The notes under the pieces were generated by a model. The model worked only from the letters and a program-made list of their open reading frames with translations, ran no database searches and had not been told where the DNA came from. A stretch of 18,525 nucleotides of DNA from Heteroruminococcus sp964370005 (GTDB lineage Bacteria; Bacillota; Clostridia; Oscillospirales; Ruminococcaceae): the NCBI GenBank assembly GCA_964370005.1, contig CAYJGR010000048.1, positions 1 through 18,525 on the forward strand, in the 5' to 3' direction. Positions within the stretch are counted from its first letter, which is position 1; each line of letters begins with the position of its first letter. A program made the translations under genes and the position numbers. Below are positions 1-6,381 of the stretch, piece by piece.

Positions 1-82
1 AACTCTTGCCACTTCCGGGGACACCGAGGATTAGGCCGTTGGGGTTTTTGTCAAGAGGAACTTTTGTGAAAACAGGGATTTT
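1..82 (-). pseudogene. VirB4/TraE-like conjugation ATPase fragment (5' truncated)
   Basis: The minus strand here reads without a stop to the window edge and encodes a Walker A segment, NGLILGVPGSGKS, preceded by VPLDKNP. This resembles the P-loop region of VirB4/TraE-type ATPases of Gram-positive conjugative elements, where a phrase like KNPNGLILGTPGSGKS is usual. The reading frame is the same as that of tnpW and starts directly after the tnpW stop codon (83-85), with no start codon and none of the several hundred N-terminal residues expected. What is seen is therefore a remnant or fusion point rather than a normal gene start. The rest lies left of the window. The family call rests on one motif, so it is moderate. 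Confidence 0.45.
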
Positions 83-274
83 TTATAATTTTGGTTGTTT
101 TGCCAATTCATTGAGTATGAATTTTTCGATTTTATCGTCAATATTTTCCTTGCTTGTGCTACTAAAATGCAGGTTGACTATGTACTTTGTATTATCAATA
201 TGGCTTGTGAAAGCGGATTGTGGTGATGTTTTTGTCGGCGTTGTTGGGGTATTCTTTTTACTGATGGTGGTCAC
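83..274 (-). CDS. tnpW: TnpW family small transposon protein
   Basis: A protein of about 63 residues. Its core TKYIVNLHFSSTSKENIDDK followed by IEKFILNEL matches the conserved body of TnpW proteins (a Y-x-V-x-x-HFS-x-TS-x-E pattern), which sit in Clostridia transposons next to replication and mobilisation genes; their function is unknown. The N-terminus is low-complexity and rich in Thr, Pro and Ser, as usual for the family. The start is odd. The only in-frame canonical start is a GTG (272-274) that overlaps a near-perfect Shine-Dalgarno (AAAGGAGGTGA). At normal spacing the codon is ATC (263-265), so either a non-standard start or a mutated ATG is possible. It lies downstream of the DnaC-like gene and its terminator. 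Confidence 0.7.
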   Translation of the reverse strand: MTTISKKNTPTTPTKTSPQSAFTSHIDNTKYIVNLHFSSTSKENIDDKIEKFILNELAKQPKL

Positions 275-282
275 CTCCTTTC

Positions 283-318
283 AAAAAAATAGCCCTCACT
301 GAATGGTGATCAGTGGGG
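283..318 (-). terminator. Intrinsic terminator after the DnaC-like gene
   Basis: On the minus strand a stem of 9 pairs (294-302 with 310-318, one G-T wobble) with a 7-base loop is followed by a run of seven T (283-289). It lies just after the stop of the helicase-loader gene and just before tnpW. Confidence 0.75.
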
Positions 319-322
319 ACTG

Positions 323-1162
323 TTACTTCAAAATTTCTTTTAGTATATTTCGTTTTTCTATTGCTTTGGATTTTCTTTTGCTCTCCCCTGTAAAAAGAAT
401 AGGCACGCACATCTCCAATACACGGTCATATATGCGCCTCAAATCGACCGGCAGGGCTACATCCTGCATTTCCCCGAGGGTTAGGTTGGTTGTTATAATT
501 AACGGCTTTGAGGCGGTGTAGCGGCGGTCTATGACGTTATAGAGCTGTTCTAAGGCAAATGATGTGTTGCGCTCCATTCCAAAATCATCAATGATGAGCA
601 AACTCCGCTGGCTTAGGTTTTCCATATACTCGTTTTTATCAATTTTAAGGTTCATCATATCTGCCAGAATGACACCGAAATTTGTCATACATACCGATAC
701 TTCTTTGTCAATCAGTGCATTGGCAATACACCCGGCAAAAAAGCTCTTGCCCGTTCCTACATCGCCCCACAGTAGCAATCCTACGTTGTTCCTGCGCATT
801 TCCTCGAAGTTATCTACATACTTCTTGGCTTTCTCCATAAGAGCAGTTGTGCCATTATCATTGGCAAACGTCCATTCAAGGATTTTCGCATCCCGTATGC
901 CCTGCTGTCGCAGTCTGTCTACAATCTCATAATGCCTACTTATCGCATATTGTTGTGCCTCCTCCACTCTCTTTTTTTCCCGACACTCGCAGGGTATGTA
1001 TACGGTGTCTTTGCCATCTGCAAATGGATGCTTTAACCGCATTTGTCTGGGTGTGTGGCACCTGCCGCAGTATATTAGTTTATCCTTTTCATTTAAGTAG
1101 TCGCCGGGATCTGCGCTTGATTGAACTGTGATACTCGCTAAATTCTCCATAAGATTTTTCAT
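323..1162 (-). CDS. DnaC/IstB-like AAA+ ATP-binding protein (helicase loader)
   Basis: 279 residues. It is likely an ATP-dependent loader that delivers the replicative helicase to the element's origin. A zinc-ribbon-like N-terminus (YCGRC near residues 31-35 and CEC near 58-60) is followed by the AAA+ core with Walker A GDVGTGKS at 133-140 and Walker B LLIIDD at 188-193. Downstream NVIDRRY and TTNLT fit the sensor region of DnaC/IstB proteins. The ATG at 1162 was chosen because it has an AAAGGA site about 8 bases upstream. Longer versions run into the upstream gene's coding end. It follows a replisome organizer gene, the normal pair in Clostridia elements and phages. The order and family fit are good; the exact helicase partner is not visible. 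Confidence 0.85.
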   Translation of the reverse strand: MKNLMENLASITVQSSADPGDYLNEKDKLIYCGRCHTPRQMRLKHPFADGKDTVYIPCECREKKRVEEAQQYAISRHYEIVDRLRQQGIRDAKILEWTFANDNGTTALMEKAKKYVDNFEEMRRNNVGLLLWGDVGTGKSFFAGCIANALIDKEVSVCMTNFGVILADMMNLKIDKNEYMENLSQRSLLIIDDFGMERNTSFALEQLYNVIDRRYTASKPLIITTNLTLGEMQDVALPVDLRRIYDRVLEMCVPILFTGESKRKSKAIEKRNILKEILK

Positions 1163-1178
1163 TGTAAGGTTCCTTTCA

Positions 1179-1925
1179 TCATAGGCTATTATCGCCATTG
1201 TAGTTATAGTCACGCATACCGCCATTTGGTCTGTTGGGGCTGTGCCTCTTGTCCTTTTTTGCCCATAGGCGAATTGTGGCAAGATGGCTTTTATACCGTT
1301 TGCCTGTACTTGCCATATACTCGCTTAGGCGTTCGATGTAGTCCTTATAAGCATCTGGCAATTCGATTTGTAGGGAGGTTAAGTCTTCAGTTGATAGACA
1401 GACATTTTGATATTTTCCTAAAAGAGCAGTGGGGTGTCCCTCTTCTATCTCTAAATCTTTATCTATCTCTATATCTATCTCTAATATAGGCGGATTTTTG
1501 TCGGACATTTGTCCATCCTGCCCCAAAACGCTGTCCGGCAGCAATTTCTCAGCTTTTAATTCCATGCGTTGTTTGCGCTTTCTATCTCCCTCTGATGAGG
1601 ATTGTCCGATGAAAAGCTGAATATCTGTCATGTAGTAAACGCCATTGGTTAAGACCTCCACCAGATCGAGCTGAATAAATATATTAAGTGCCCTTTCCAC
1701 CGTGCCGATTTGGTGCTTTGTATATGTTGCGATTGTTTGCGGTGTGTGAGGTATGCGATCGTTTAGCATCAATAGTCCATTGTGTTTTAGGGACATAAGG
1801 TACATTTTCAGCAGTATGTTTGAATAAACAATACCGTCCTGCATACTTTCTAAAACGGCTATAATTTCTGTTTGGAAAAATCCCTCCTTTAGCTTTAGAT
1901 AGTAATATCTTCGATTATTGGTCAT
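1179..1925 (-). CDS. Phage-type replisome organizer / replication initiation protein
   Basis: 248 residues. The N-terminus MTNNRRYYYLKLKEGFFQ is characteristic of the phage replisome organizer N-terminal domain, a winged-helix DNA-binding module that recognises the origin. Residues about 60-100 (TPQTIATYTKHQIGTVERAL) look like the recognition helix region. The middle is a charged linker (EIDIEIDKDLEIEE) encoded by a short ATC/TCT-rich repetitive tract around 1450-1490. The ATG at 1925 is preferred over one nine codons upstream because a strong AAGGAGG lies 6 bases before it. The next gene downstream is the helicase loader, starting 16 bases after this stop. Together they form the replication module of the mobile element. 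Confidence 0.75.
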   Translation of the reverse strand: MTNNRRYYYLKLKEGFFQTEIIAVLESMQDGIVYSNILLKMYLMSLKHNGLLMLNDRIPHTPQTIATYTKHQIGTVERALNIFIQLDLVEVLTNGVYYMTDIQLFIGQSSSEGDRKRKQRMELKAEKLLPDSVLGQDGQMSDKNPPILEIDIEIDKDLEIEEGHPTALLGKYQNVCLSTEDLTSLQIELPDAYKDYIERLSEYMASTGKRYKSHLATIRLWAKKDKRHSPNRPNGGMRDYNYNGDNSL

Positions 1926-1954
1926 TTGTGGCCTCCTTTGAATTTTGGGCATAG

Positions 1955-1990
1955 AAAAAGAGCTCTCTCAACGGTGTGTGAGAGGGCTCT
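1955..1990 (-). terminator. Intrinsic terminator between chimeric ORF and replisome organizer
   Basis: Arms 1959-1970 and 1979-1990 form a 12-pair stem with one G-T wobble and an 8-base loop. On the minus strand the stem is followed by TTTTT (1955-1959). It ends transcription arriving from the ORF at 2036-2782. Confidence 0.7.
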
Positions 1991-1994
1991 TAGA

Positions 1995-2029
1995 CAACAA
2001 ATCCCACGGCTATGCCGCAGGATTTGTTG
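1995..2029 (-). repeat. Perfect 10-bp inverted repeat with nested inner stem
   Basis: CAACAAATCC (1995-2004) and GGATTTGTTG (2020-2029) are perfect inverted copies. Inside them CGGC/GCCG pairs again around a TAT loop, separated by an unpaired CA on each side. It has no T tract of its own on the minus strand and lies immediately before the terminator at 1955-1990. It could be an auxiliary terminator stem, an RNA structure, or a DNA site of the element's replication module. Confidence 0.6.
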
Positions 2030-2035
2030 TGTGGA

Positions 2036-2782
2036 TTATGCATATTTATGTGATAGTGCCCTTAGCTCGTCTCGATTTAAATCGTGTGAGCCCTGTGGGA
2101 GCTTTTTTAGTTGGTCGCAGCAATCTTTGCGATTTTTGACGCTGATGGGCTTACACATTATCTTATGAATAATGTTACCCAAATGTCTCGCAACATCTTT
2201 ATCATCTGATAAGAAACAGTCACACCCTATCATGACACAAAAAACTGTCGTATGTACTTCGCCTAAACTCTGCCCCTTTGCCCAGTCTATACAAACATCA
2301 TCACAGGGATACTCTTTACCCATGAACTGCTTGTACACCATTTGTACCTGCATTTCATAATATCTTTTTTTATCCGGATTTGAGGTTATCTGAGCGAAAT
2401 CTGAAATTTTTATGACACCATCTGCAAATAGTTTTTTGGAAATCGGTTTCTGATTGTATTCACACTCATTTGAATAAACCAATGGGTGCATTTCCGGCGA
2501 TACTTTCATAGCCTGAAAAAAGCGTACTATAAGCTCAAATACATCTTTTTTCCCTTTAATTTCTATAAGATGACTGAGAAAGTCGTTTATGATGTTGCGA
2601 AAAGGCGTAAAATCATCCTCACCTTGGGCACTGTCCACACCATCGTTGACCGCTATAAATCGTATGTTATGCATGGGAAACATAGTTTCAGTGAGCTGTC
2701 CTACTTCAAGATAATTTCTTCCACTCTGAGTTTTGGATGCTGAGTAGGCGCAATAAAACACGTGGCGATCCTTGAAAGTCAA
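2036..2782 (-). pseudogene. Chimeric ORF: serine-recombinase fragment fused to truncated PIN-like protein
   Basis: A single open frame of 248 codons has two unrelated parts. Codons about 15-67 (SGRNYLEVGQLTE, then IRFIAVNDGVDS and DDFTPFRNIIND) are clearly the middle of a large serine recombinase catalytic domain. From codon 68 on (FLSHLIEIKGKKDVFELIVRFF) the sequence resembles Clostridia PIN-like proteins, with LGEVHTTVFC and FLSDDKDV near the C-terminus as plausible acidic PIN motifs. The PIN-like part lacks the N-terminal strand that normally holds the first catalytic Asp, and the recombinase part lacks its catalytic Ser. The first codons overlap the ridA terminator, so a native promoter or start is unlikely. 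The PIN assignment is moderate; the recombinase fragment is firm. Confidence 0.6.
2584..2740 (-). mobile_element. Serine recombinase catalytic-domain remnant
   Basis: This part of the chimeric ORF encodes recombinase motifs GRNYLEVGQLTE, RFIAVNDGVDS and DDFTPFRNIIN. Upstream residues including the active-site Ser, and the downstream recombinase domain, are absent. The remnant stops at the point where a normal family member continues with NEW, which is where the recombinase at the right window edge begins. Confidence 0.75.
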
Positions 2783-2796
2783 AGGATTGCCACATG
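2752..2796 (-). terminator. Intrinsic terminator of the minus-strand cargo operon
   Basis: Arms 2759-2773 and 2782-2796 pair over 15 positions (13 Watson-Crick, one G-U and one mismatch on the minus strand), with an 8-base loop, followed on the minus strand by TTTTATT. It lies 28 bases after the ridA stop. It marks the left edge of the cargo island: to its left the sequence is recombinase remnant. Confidence 0.75.
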
Positions 2797-2824
2797 TTTA
2801 TGGTTGCGATTAGAAAAGTTGGAC

Positions 2825-3202
2825 TTAGATGTAACCGATGGCTTCGATTTCCACAAGGGCATCCTTTGGGAGGCGAGCCACTTCAACGGCACTACGTGCG
2901 GGGCATTCAGAGTTAAAGAAGGTCTTATACACCTCGTTGAGTGCTGCAAAATCATTCATATCAGCCATGAACACGGTCAGTTTGAGGGCTTTTTCCATAG
3001 AACTGCCGGCACTCTCCAAAACAGCAGAGACGTTTTTCAGTGACTGCAGAGCTTGTGCTTCGATGCCGTCTGCCATGATGCCGGTAGTAGGGTCGATGGG
3101 CAGTTGCCCCGATGTAAATACGAGATTCCCCAGTGCGGTCCCCTGAGAATAAGGACCAATAGCCCCGGGGGCATTCTGGGTAGCAACTATTGTTTTAGAC
3201 AT
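2825..3202 (-). CDS. ridA: RidA family reactive-intermediate (enamine/imine) deaminase
   Basis: 125 residues. RidA hydrolyses reactive enamine or imine intermediates, such as 2-aminoacrylate released by PLP-dependent lyases, to keto acids plus ammonia. Family hallmarks are present: NAPGAIGPYSQ (residues 10-20), FTSGQLPIDPTTG, and CPARSAVEVARLPKDALVEIEA with the substrate-binding Arg at 103 and Glu at 120. The ATG at 3202 was chosen because GGAGG lies 5 bases upstream; an ATG four codons earlier overlaps that site. It is the last gene of the minus operon, 33 bases after dctM. In an operon with a threonine-synthase-like PLP enzyme it probably deals with a product of that enzyme. Confidence 0.93.
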   Translation of the reverse strand: MSKTIVATQNAPGAIGPYSQGTALGNLVFTSGQLPIDPTTGIMADGIEAQALQSLKNVSAVLESAGSSMEKALKLTVFMADMNDFAALNEVYKTFFNSECPARSAVEVARLPKDALVEIEAIGYI

Positions 3203-3235
3203 AGAATCCTCCATTGAAATGTGATAGCTGCCGGA

Positions 3236-4519
3236 TTAATGATACAGCAGGTTGGGTAGGAACAGGGAAATCTGGGGCAAAAGTACAATAATGGCCAACA
3301 CGATGATACTGATGAAACAGAAAGGAATAACACCCTTGTAAATTTCCCCCATTTTTGCGTGGGCAATGGGCTGTGCCACAAACAGGTTCAGGCCAAAGGG
3401 AGGTGTGAACATGCCAATGGCCACTGTGGTAATCATGATAACACCCAAGTGAATTAGGTTGATGCCCAGCGTATTTACCGTGGCCAATACGATAGGTAGG
3501 ATAATCATGAAGGCAGATACACCATCGATGAACATACCTGCGATGACCATGTATACACACAAAATCAGTAGGAATGACGTGGCATTGATGTCCAGCGTGG
3601 CCATCCAGGCGGAGAAGACCTGAGGTAATCGCCCCACGGTAAGTAGCCACGCAAACGCCGAGGCGGCAGCCATGAGAATCATGGTCTGAGCCGTGGTTTT
3701 GATCGAGGCTGACATGGTGACCTTAAAGACGCTCCAGTCCATCTCGCGGTAGATGAATACGCTGACGAACAGAGCATATACGCACGAGAGACCCGAGGCC
3801 TCGGTGGGTGTGCAGATACCGGAGTAGATGCCACCAATAATGATAATCGGCACACCAAGTGCCCACAGTGCATCCATGGTGGCTTTCAATTTATCCCTCC
3901 ATGTGGCACGAGATTCCTTGGGGATCTTGTTGAACTTGGCATAGAAGTAGATATAAACCAAGAATGCGATGCCGTAGAGTATACCAACGCTCAAACCGGC
4001 CATGAACAGCTCGCCAACAGATGCGTTTGTCAGGGTACAGTACATAATGGCGGTGATGCTGGGCGGGATGAGCAGAGCTACAGAACCGCTCGAGGCGATG
4101 AGCCCCAGGGAAAAACCCTTGGGGTACTTTTTCTCTTTCAAACTGGGATACAGCAGACCACCAATGGCCACAACGGTAGAGGGTGAGGAGCCGGACACGG
4201 CTCCAAAGAACATGCTGGCTACCTCTGCAGTGAAGGCGAGACCACCGGTGGTGTCGCCAACAAGGGCCGCCGCCCAGTTAACAATACGTCGCCCGATACC
4301 TCCATTTTTCATAATATTTGCGGCTAAGATGAAAAAAGGTACGGATAGCAGGGAGAACTTGTCTAACCCGCCGAACATCTTCATGGCGACGACCATCAAG
4401 TCGTTGTTGGTGAAGAGAACCAGGCTCAAAACAGTAGGCAGACACAGAGCCACAAAAATGGGGGCTCCTAAAAAAAGCAGTACAAACATACCGGCAATTA
4501 AGAATAAATTCATTTCCAT
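3236..4519 (-). CDS. dctM: TRAP transporter large permease subunit DctM
   Basis: 427 residues, about 12 hydrophobic segments, normal for the DctM family. It is the large membrane subunit that carries the substrate, driven by a sodium or proton gradient. The signature region SGSSPSTVVAIGGLLYPSLK and then SGSVALLIPPSITAIMY fits the DctM consensus, and the C-terminal TPPFGLNLFVAQPIA is also typical. The ATG at 4519 was chosen; AAGGAGG lies 9 bases upstream. A TTG one codon earlier and an ATG two codons later are alternatives. It follows dctQ by 16 bases, with its ribosome site between the two genes, so the two membrane subunits are translated together. Confidence 0.95.
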   Translation of the reverse strand: MEMNLFLIAGMFVLLFLGAPIFVALCLPTVLSLVLFTNNDLMVVAMKMFGGLDKFSLLSVPFFILAANIMKNGGIGRRIVNWAAALVGDTTGGLAFTAEVASMFFGAVSGSSPSTVVAIGGLLYPSLKEKKYPKGFSLGLIASSGSVALLIPPSITAIMYCTLTNASVGELFMAGLSVGILYGIAFLVYIYFYAKFNKIPKESRATWRDKLKATMDALWALGVPIIIIGGIYSGICTPTEASGLSCVYALFVSVFIYREMDWSVFKVTMSASIKTTAQTMILMAAASAFAWLLTVGRLPQVFSAWMATLDINATSFLLILCVYMVIAGMFIDGVSAFMIILPIVLATVNTLGINLIHLGVIMITTVAIGMFTPPFGLNLFVAQPIAHAKMGEIYKGVIPFCFISIIVLAIIVLLPQISLFLPNLLYH

Positions 4520-4535
4520 CAATAGAGCCCTCCTT

Positions 4536-5087
4536 TCAGTTTAATTCTAACATATTGATTTCGCTGGCATCTTCAACAGGCTTGTCTGCCAAGCTTTCAT
4601 GATTCACACGGATGAAACGTATTGTCAACAGTGTATATTGCAGAGTGGACAAACCGGCTCCCAAGGGGAGAGATAAGTAGACAATCCACAGTGGCCACTG
4701 TAACACCGCACTACGCTGCATGTTTGTAAAGGCCATTATTACATAGTTGGCGGAGGAATAGGTAAAAATGGCACAGAATACAAGTGCACACAACATACAG
4801 AGGATTTTCAGAATCTTCTTTGCCTTTGTGGGCGACATTTGATATAGAATATCCACACCCACGTGCGAATCGTCTTCGGCACAAAGAGCCATGCCGATGA
4901 AGGTGATCCAGACGCTGGAATATCTCATGTATTCTTCCGCCCAGTCCAAGGTAGGCATCCAGCTTACCCGCCGAAAAATGACGTTGAGTGTCAACACGAT
5001 TAGAGCAGATATGAACATGAATCCGGCGACGCCTAACTCGGCCTTTCGGATTCCTTTTAATACTTTATCAAACACAGTGATGACCAT
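4536..5087 (-). CDS. dctQ: TRAP transporter small permease subunit DctQ
   Basis: 183 residues with four hydrophobic segments (about 18-40, 50-68, 91-118, 127-158), the DctQ arrangement. The segment after the first helix (VIFRRVSWMPTLDWAEEYMRYSSVW) carries the family's typical R-x-x pattern and amphipathic WAEE-x-x-RY motif. DctQ is the small membrane partner of DctM and helps dock the binding protein. The start is not secure: the ATG at 5087 has AAAGG almost touching it. A GTG four codons later would give the site a long but usable spacing. It is 159 bases downstream of dctP, with a hairpin in between. Confidence 0.9.
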   Translation of the reverse strand: MVITVFDKVLKGIRKAELGVAGFMFISALIVLTLNVIFRRVSWMPTLDWAEEYMRYSSVWITFIGMALCAEDDSHVGVDILYQMSPTKAKKILKILCMLCALVFCAIFTYSSANYVIMAFTNMQRSAVLQWPLWIVYLSLPLGAGLSTLQYTLLTIRFIRVNHESLADKPVEDASEINMLELN

Positions 5088-5199
5088 TCCTTTCCGCTAC
5101 GCTACAAAGTCCAAAAGGGCTAAAATTTGAGTGGTGCAAACGCAGCAAGTAGAAGTTTCGATTGAGCTTGAGGATCGGTGTTTTGTAATGGCTTAACCA

Positions 5200-5231
5200 A
5201 AGGGGGACAGCCAAAAAGGTTGTCCCCCCTT
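5200..5231 (-). promoter_or_regulatory. Intergenic hairpin between dctP and dctQ
   Basis: GGGGGACA (5202-5209) and TGTCCCCC (5221-5228) are perfect inverted copies, extended by an AA/TT pair at the base. The stem is short of a long T tract on the minus strand (CTTTGG follows). It probably protects the dctP transcript end or partly terminates, so that more binding protein than permease is made. Confidence 0.6.
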
Positions 5232-5246
5232 CGATTGTTCTTGTAA

Positions 5247-6320
5247 TTACTGGTTGGCGGGATCAGCCAAGAACTCCTGTACTCGAGCCAACAGGTCGAC
5301 GCCGATTTCTTCGCCGAAAGTTTCATACACAGGCGCAGAGGCGTCTTGGAAAGCCTGACGCTCCTCAGCAGTGAGCTCATAGATGGTGATGTCGCTGGCA
5401 GCAATGGTGTTATAGTACTCGGTGTTGTACTCCTGCAGACGGTCATAGCAGAACACCTGATTTTCTCTGACAACTTCTTCAATGAGAGCCTGGGTGTTTG
5501 CGTCCAATCCATCCCACCACTGACCGCTGGCAGACATGATGTAATGCAGGTAGGAATGGGAGGAAACCACCATGTAGTCCTGCACCTCAAATAGCTTCAT
5601 GCTGGCAATGGATAGGAAAGGGTTCTCCTGACCATCCACGGTATTGTTCTGAAGGGCGTTGTACAGCTCCATAATATCAATGGCAGTGGTGGTAGCACCC
5701 CATGCCTTGTACATCTCCATGATGATGGGAGCTTCCTGTGTGCGGATGCGCAGACCTTCAAAATCCTCGGGTGTATGAATTTCATAGTTGTTGGTGAAGT
5801 TCTTAGAACCTGAGTTGTAGAAGGCCAAACCGTGGATACCGATATCATCCAAGCCAGCCATCATTTCGGTGGCCAAATCGCTCTGAAACAAGTTCAATGT
5901 AGACTCCTCAGTGGGGAAGAGGAAAGGCATATCCATGATATTCAGAACAGGGTAGAAACCGCCGTACTTGGAGGTGGGTAGCAACACCATTTCGACGGTG
6001 TTCATCTGCATGGACTCAATCATTTCACTGGCACTGCCCAACTGCTGGGTAGGGTAGATCTCCACGGTGATGGCACCGCCAGATTTCTCTTCCAACTGTG
6101 CTTTAATGTTCTCACAGGCCTCGTGGTGAGGGGTGGTGAGAGGGGCGTCGTGGGCTAGGCGAATTGTCATAGTGGGGTAGCTAGTGCCGTCAGCGGGGGC
6201 GTCAGTGCTGGTGTCGCCTTCGGCCGGGGGGGCAGTTTCGGGGGTTTCGGTACCGCCACAAGCGGTCAAGGACAGGAGTACTGCAATGGTCAGTGTCAGG
6301 GCAAGTAAACGTTTTTTCAT
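5247..6320 (-). CDS. dctP: TRAP transporter substrate-binding lipoprotein DctP
   Basis: 357 residues. A lipoprotein signal peptide (MKKRLLALTLTIAVLLSLTAC, lipobox LTAC, Cys21) is followed by an acidic, Pro/Thr/Ala-rich linker and the DctP fold. Family motifs are IRLAHDAP (53-60), QLGSASEMIESMQMNTVEM, DFEGLRIRT with the Arg expected to bind a substrate carboxylate (191/193), and NNTVDGQENP (225-234). It is therefore a membrane-tethered receptor for a carboxylated compound, delivering it to DctQM. AAAGGAG sits 8 bases before the ATG. The specific ligand cannot be read from the sequence; context with a PLP enzyme, a peptidase-like hydrolase and RidA suggests an amino-acid-like compound. Confidence 0.94.
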   Translation of the reverse strand: MKKRLLALTLTIAVLLSLTACGGTETPETAPPAEGDTSTDAPADGTSYPTMTIRLAHDAPLTTPHHEACENIKAQLEEKSGGAITVEIYPTQQLGSASEMIESMQMNTVEMVLLPTSKYGGFYPVLNIMDMPFLFPTEESTLNLFQSDLATEMMAGLDDIGIHGLAFYNSGSKNFTNNYEIHTPEDFEGLRIRTQEAPIIMEMYKAWGATTTAIDIMELYNALQNNTVDGQENPFLSIASMKLFEVQDYMVVSSHSYLHYIMSASGQWWDGLDANTQALIEEVVRENQVFCYDRLQEYNTEYYNTIAASDITIYELTAEERQAFQDASAPVYETFGEEIGVDLLARVQEFLADPANQ

Positions 6321-6381
6321 AATGAACTCTCCTTTTAATTTTTATTTTCTATACAGGCATATGCCAACAAACAGGTGATGA

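Noticed and set aside
1440..1495. Short tandem repeat tract (TCTATCTC-like), considered as iterons
   Set aside because: It lies inside the replisome organizer coding region and encodes an acidic Ile/Glu/Asp linker. The repeats are simple and irregular, unlike iterons, although origins within such genes are known.
3195..3650. Minus-strand open frame of 151 codons within dctM
   Set aside because: His/Tyr/Cys-rich frame-shifted reading of the dctM coding sequence; dctM itself shows clear family motifs in the other frame.
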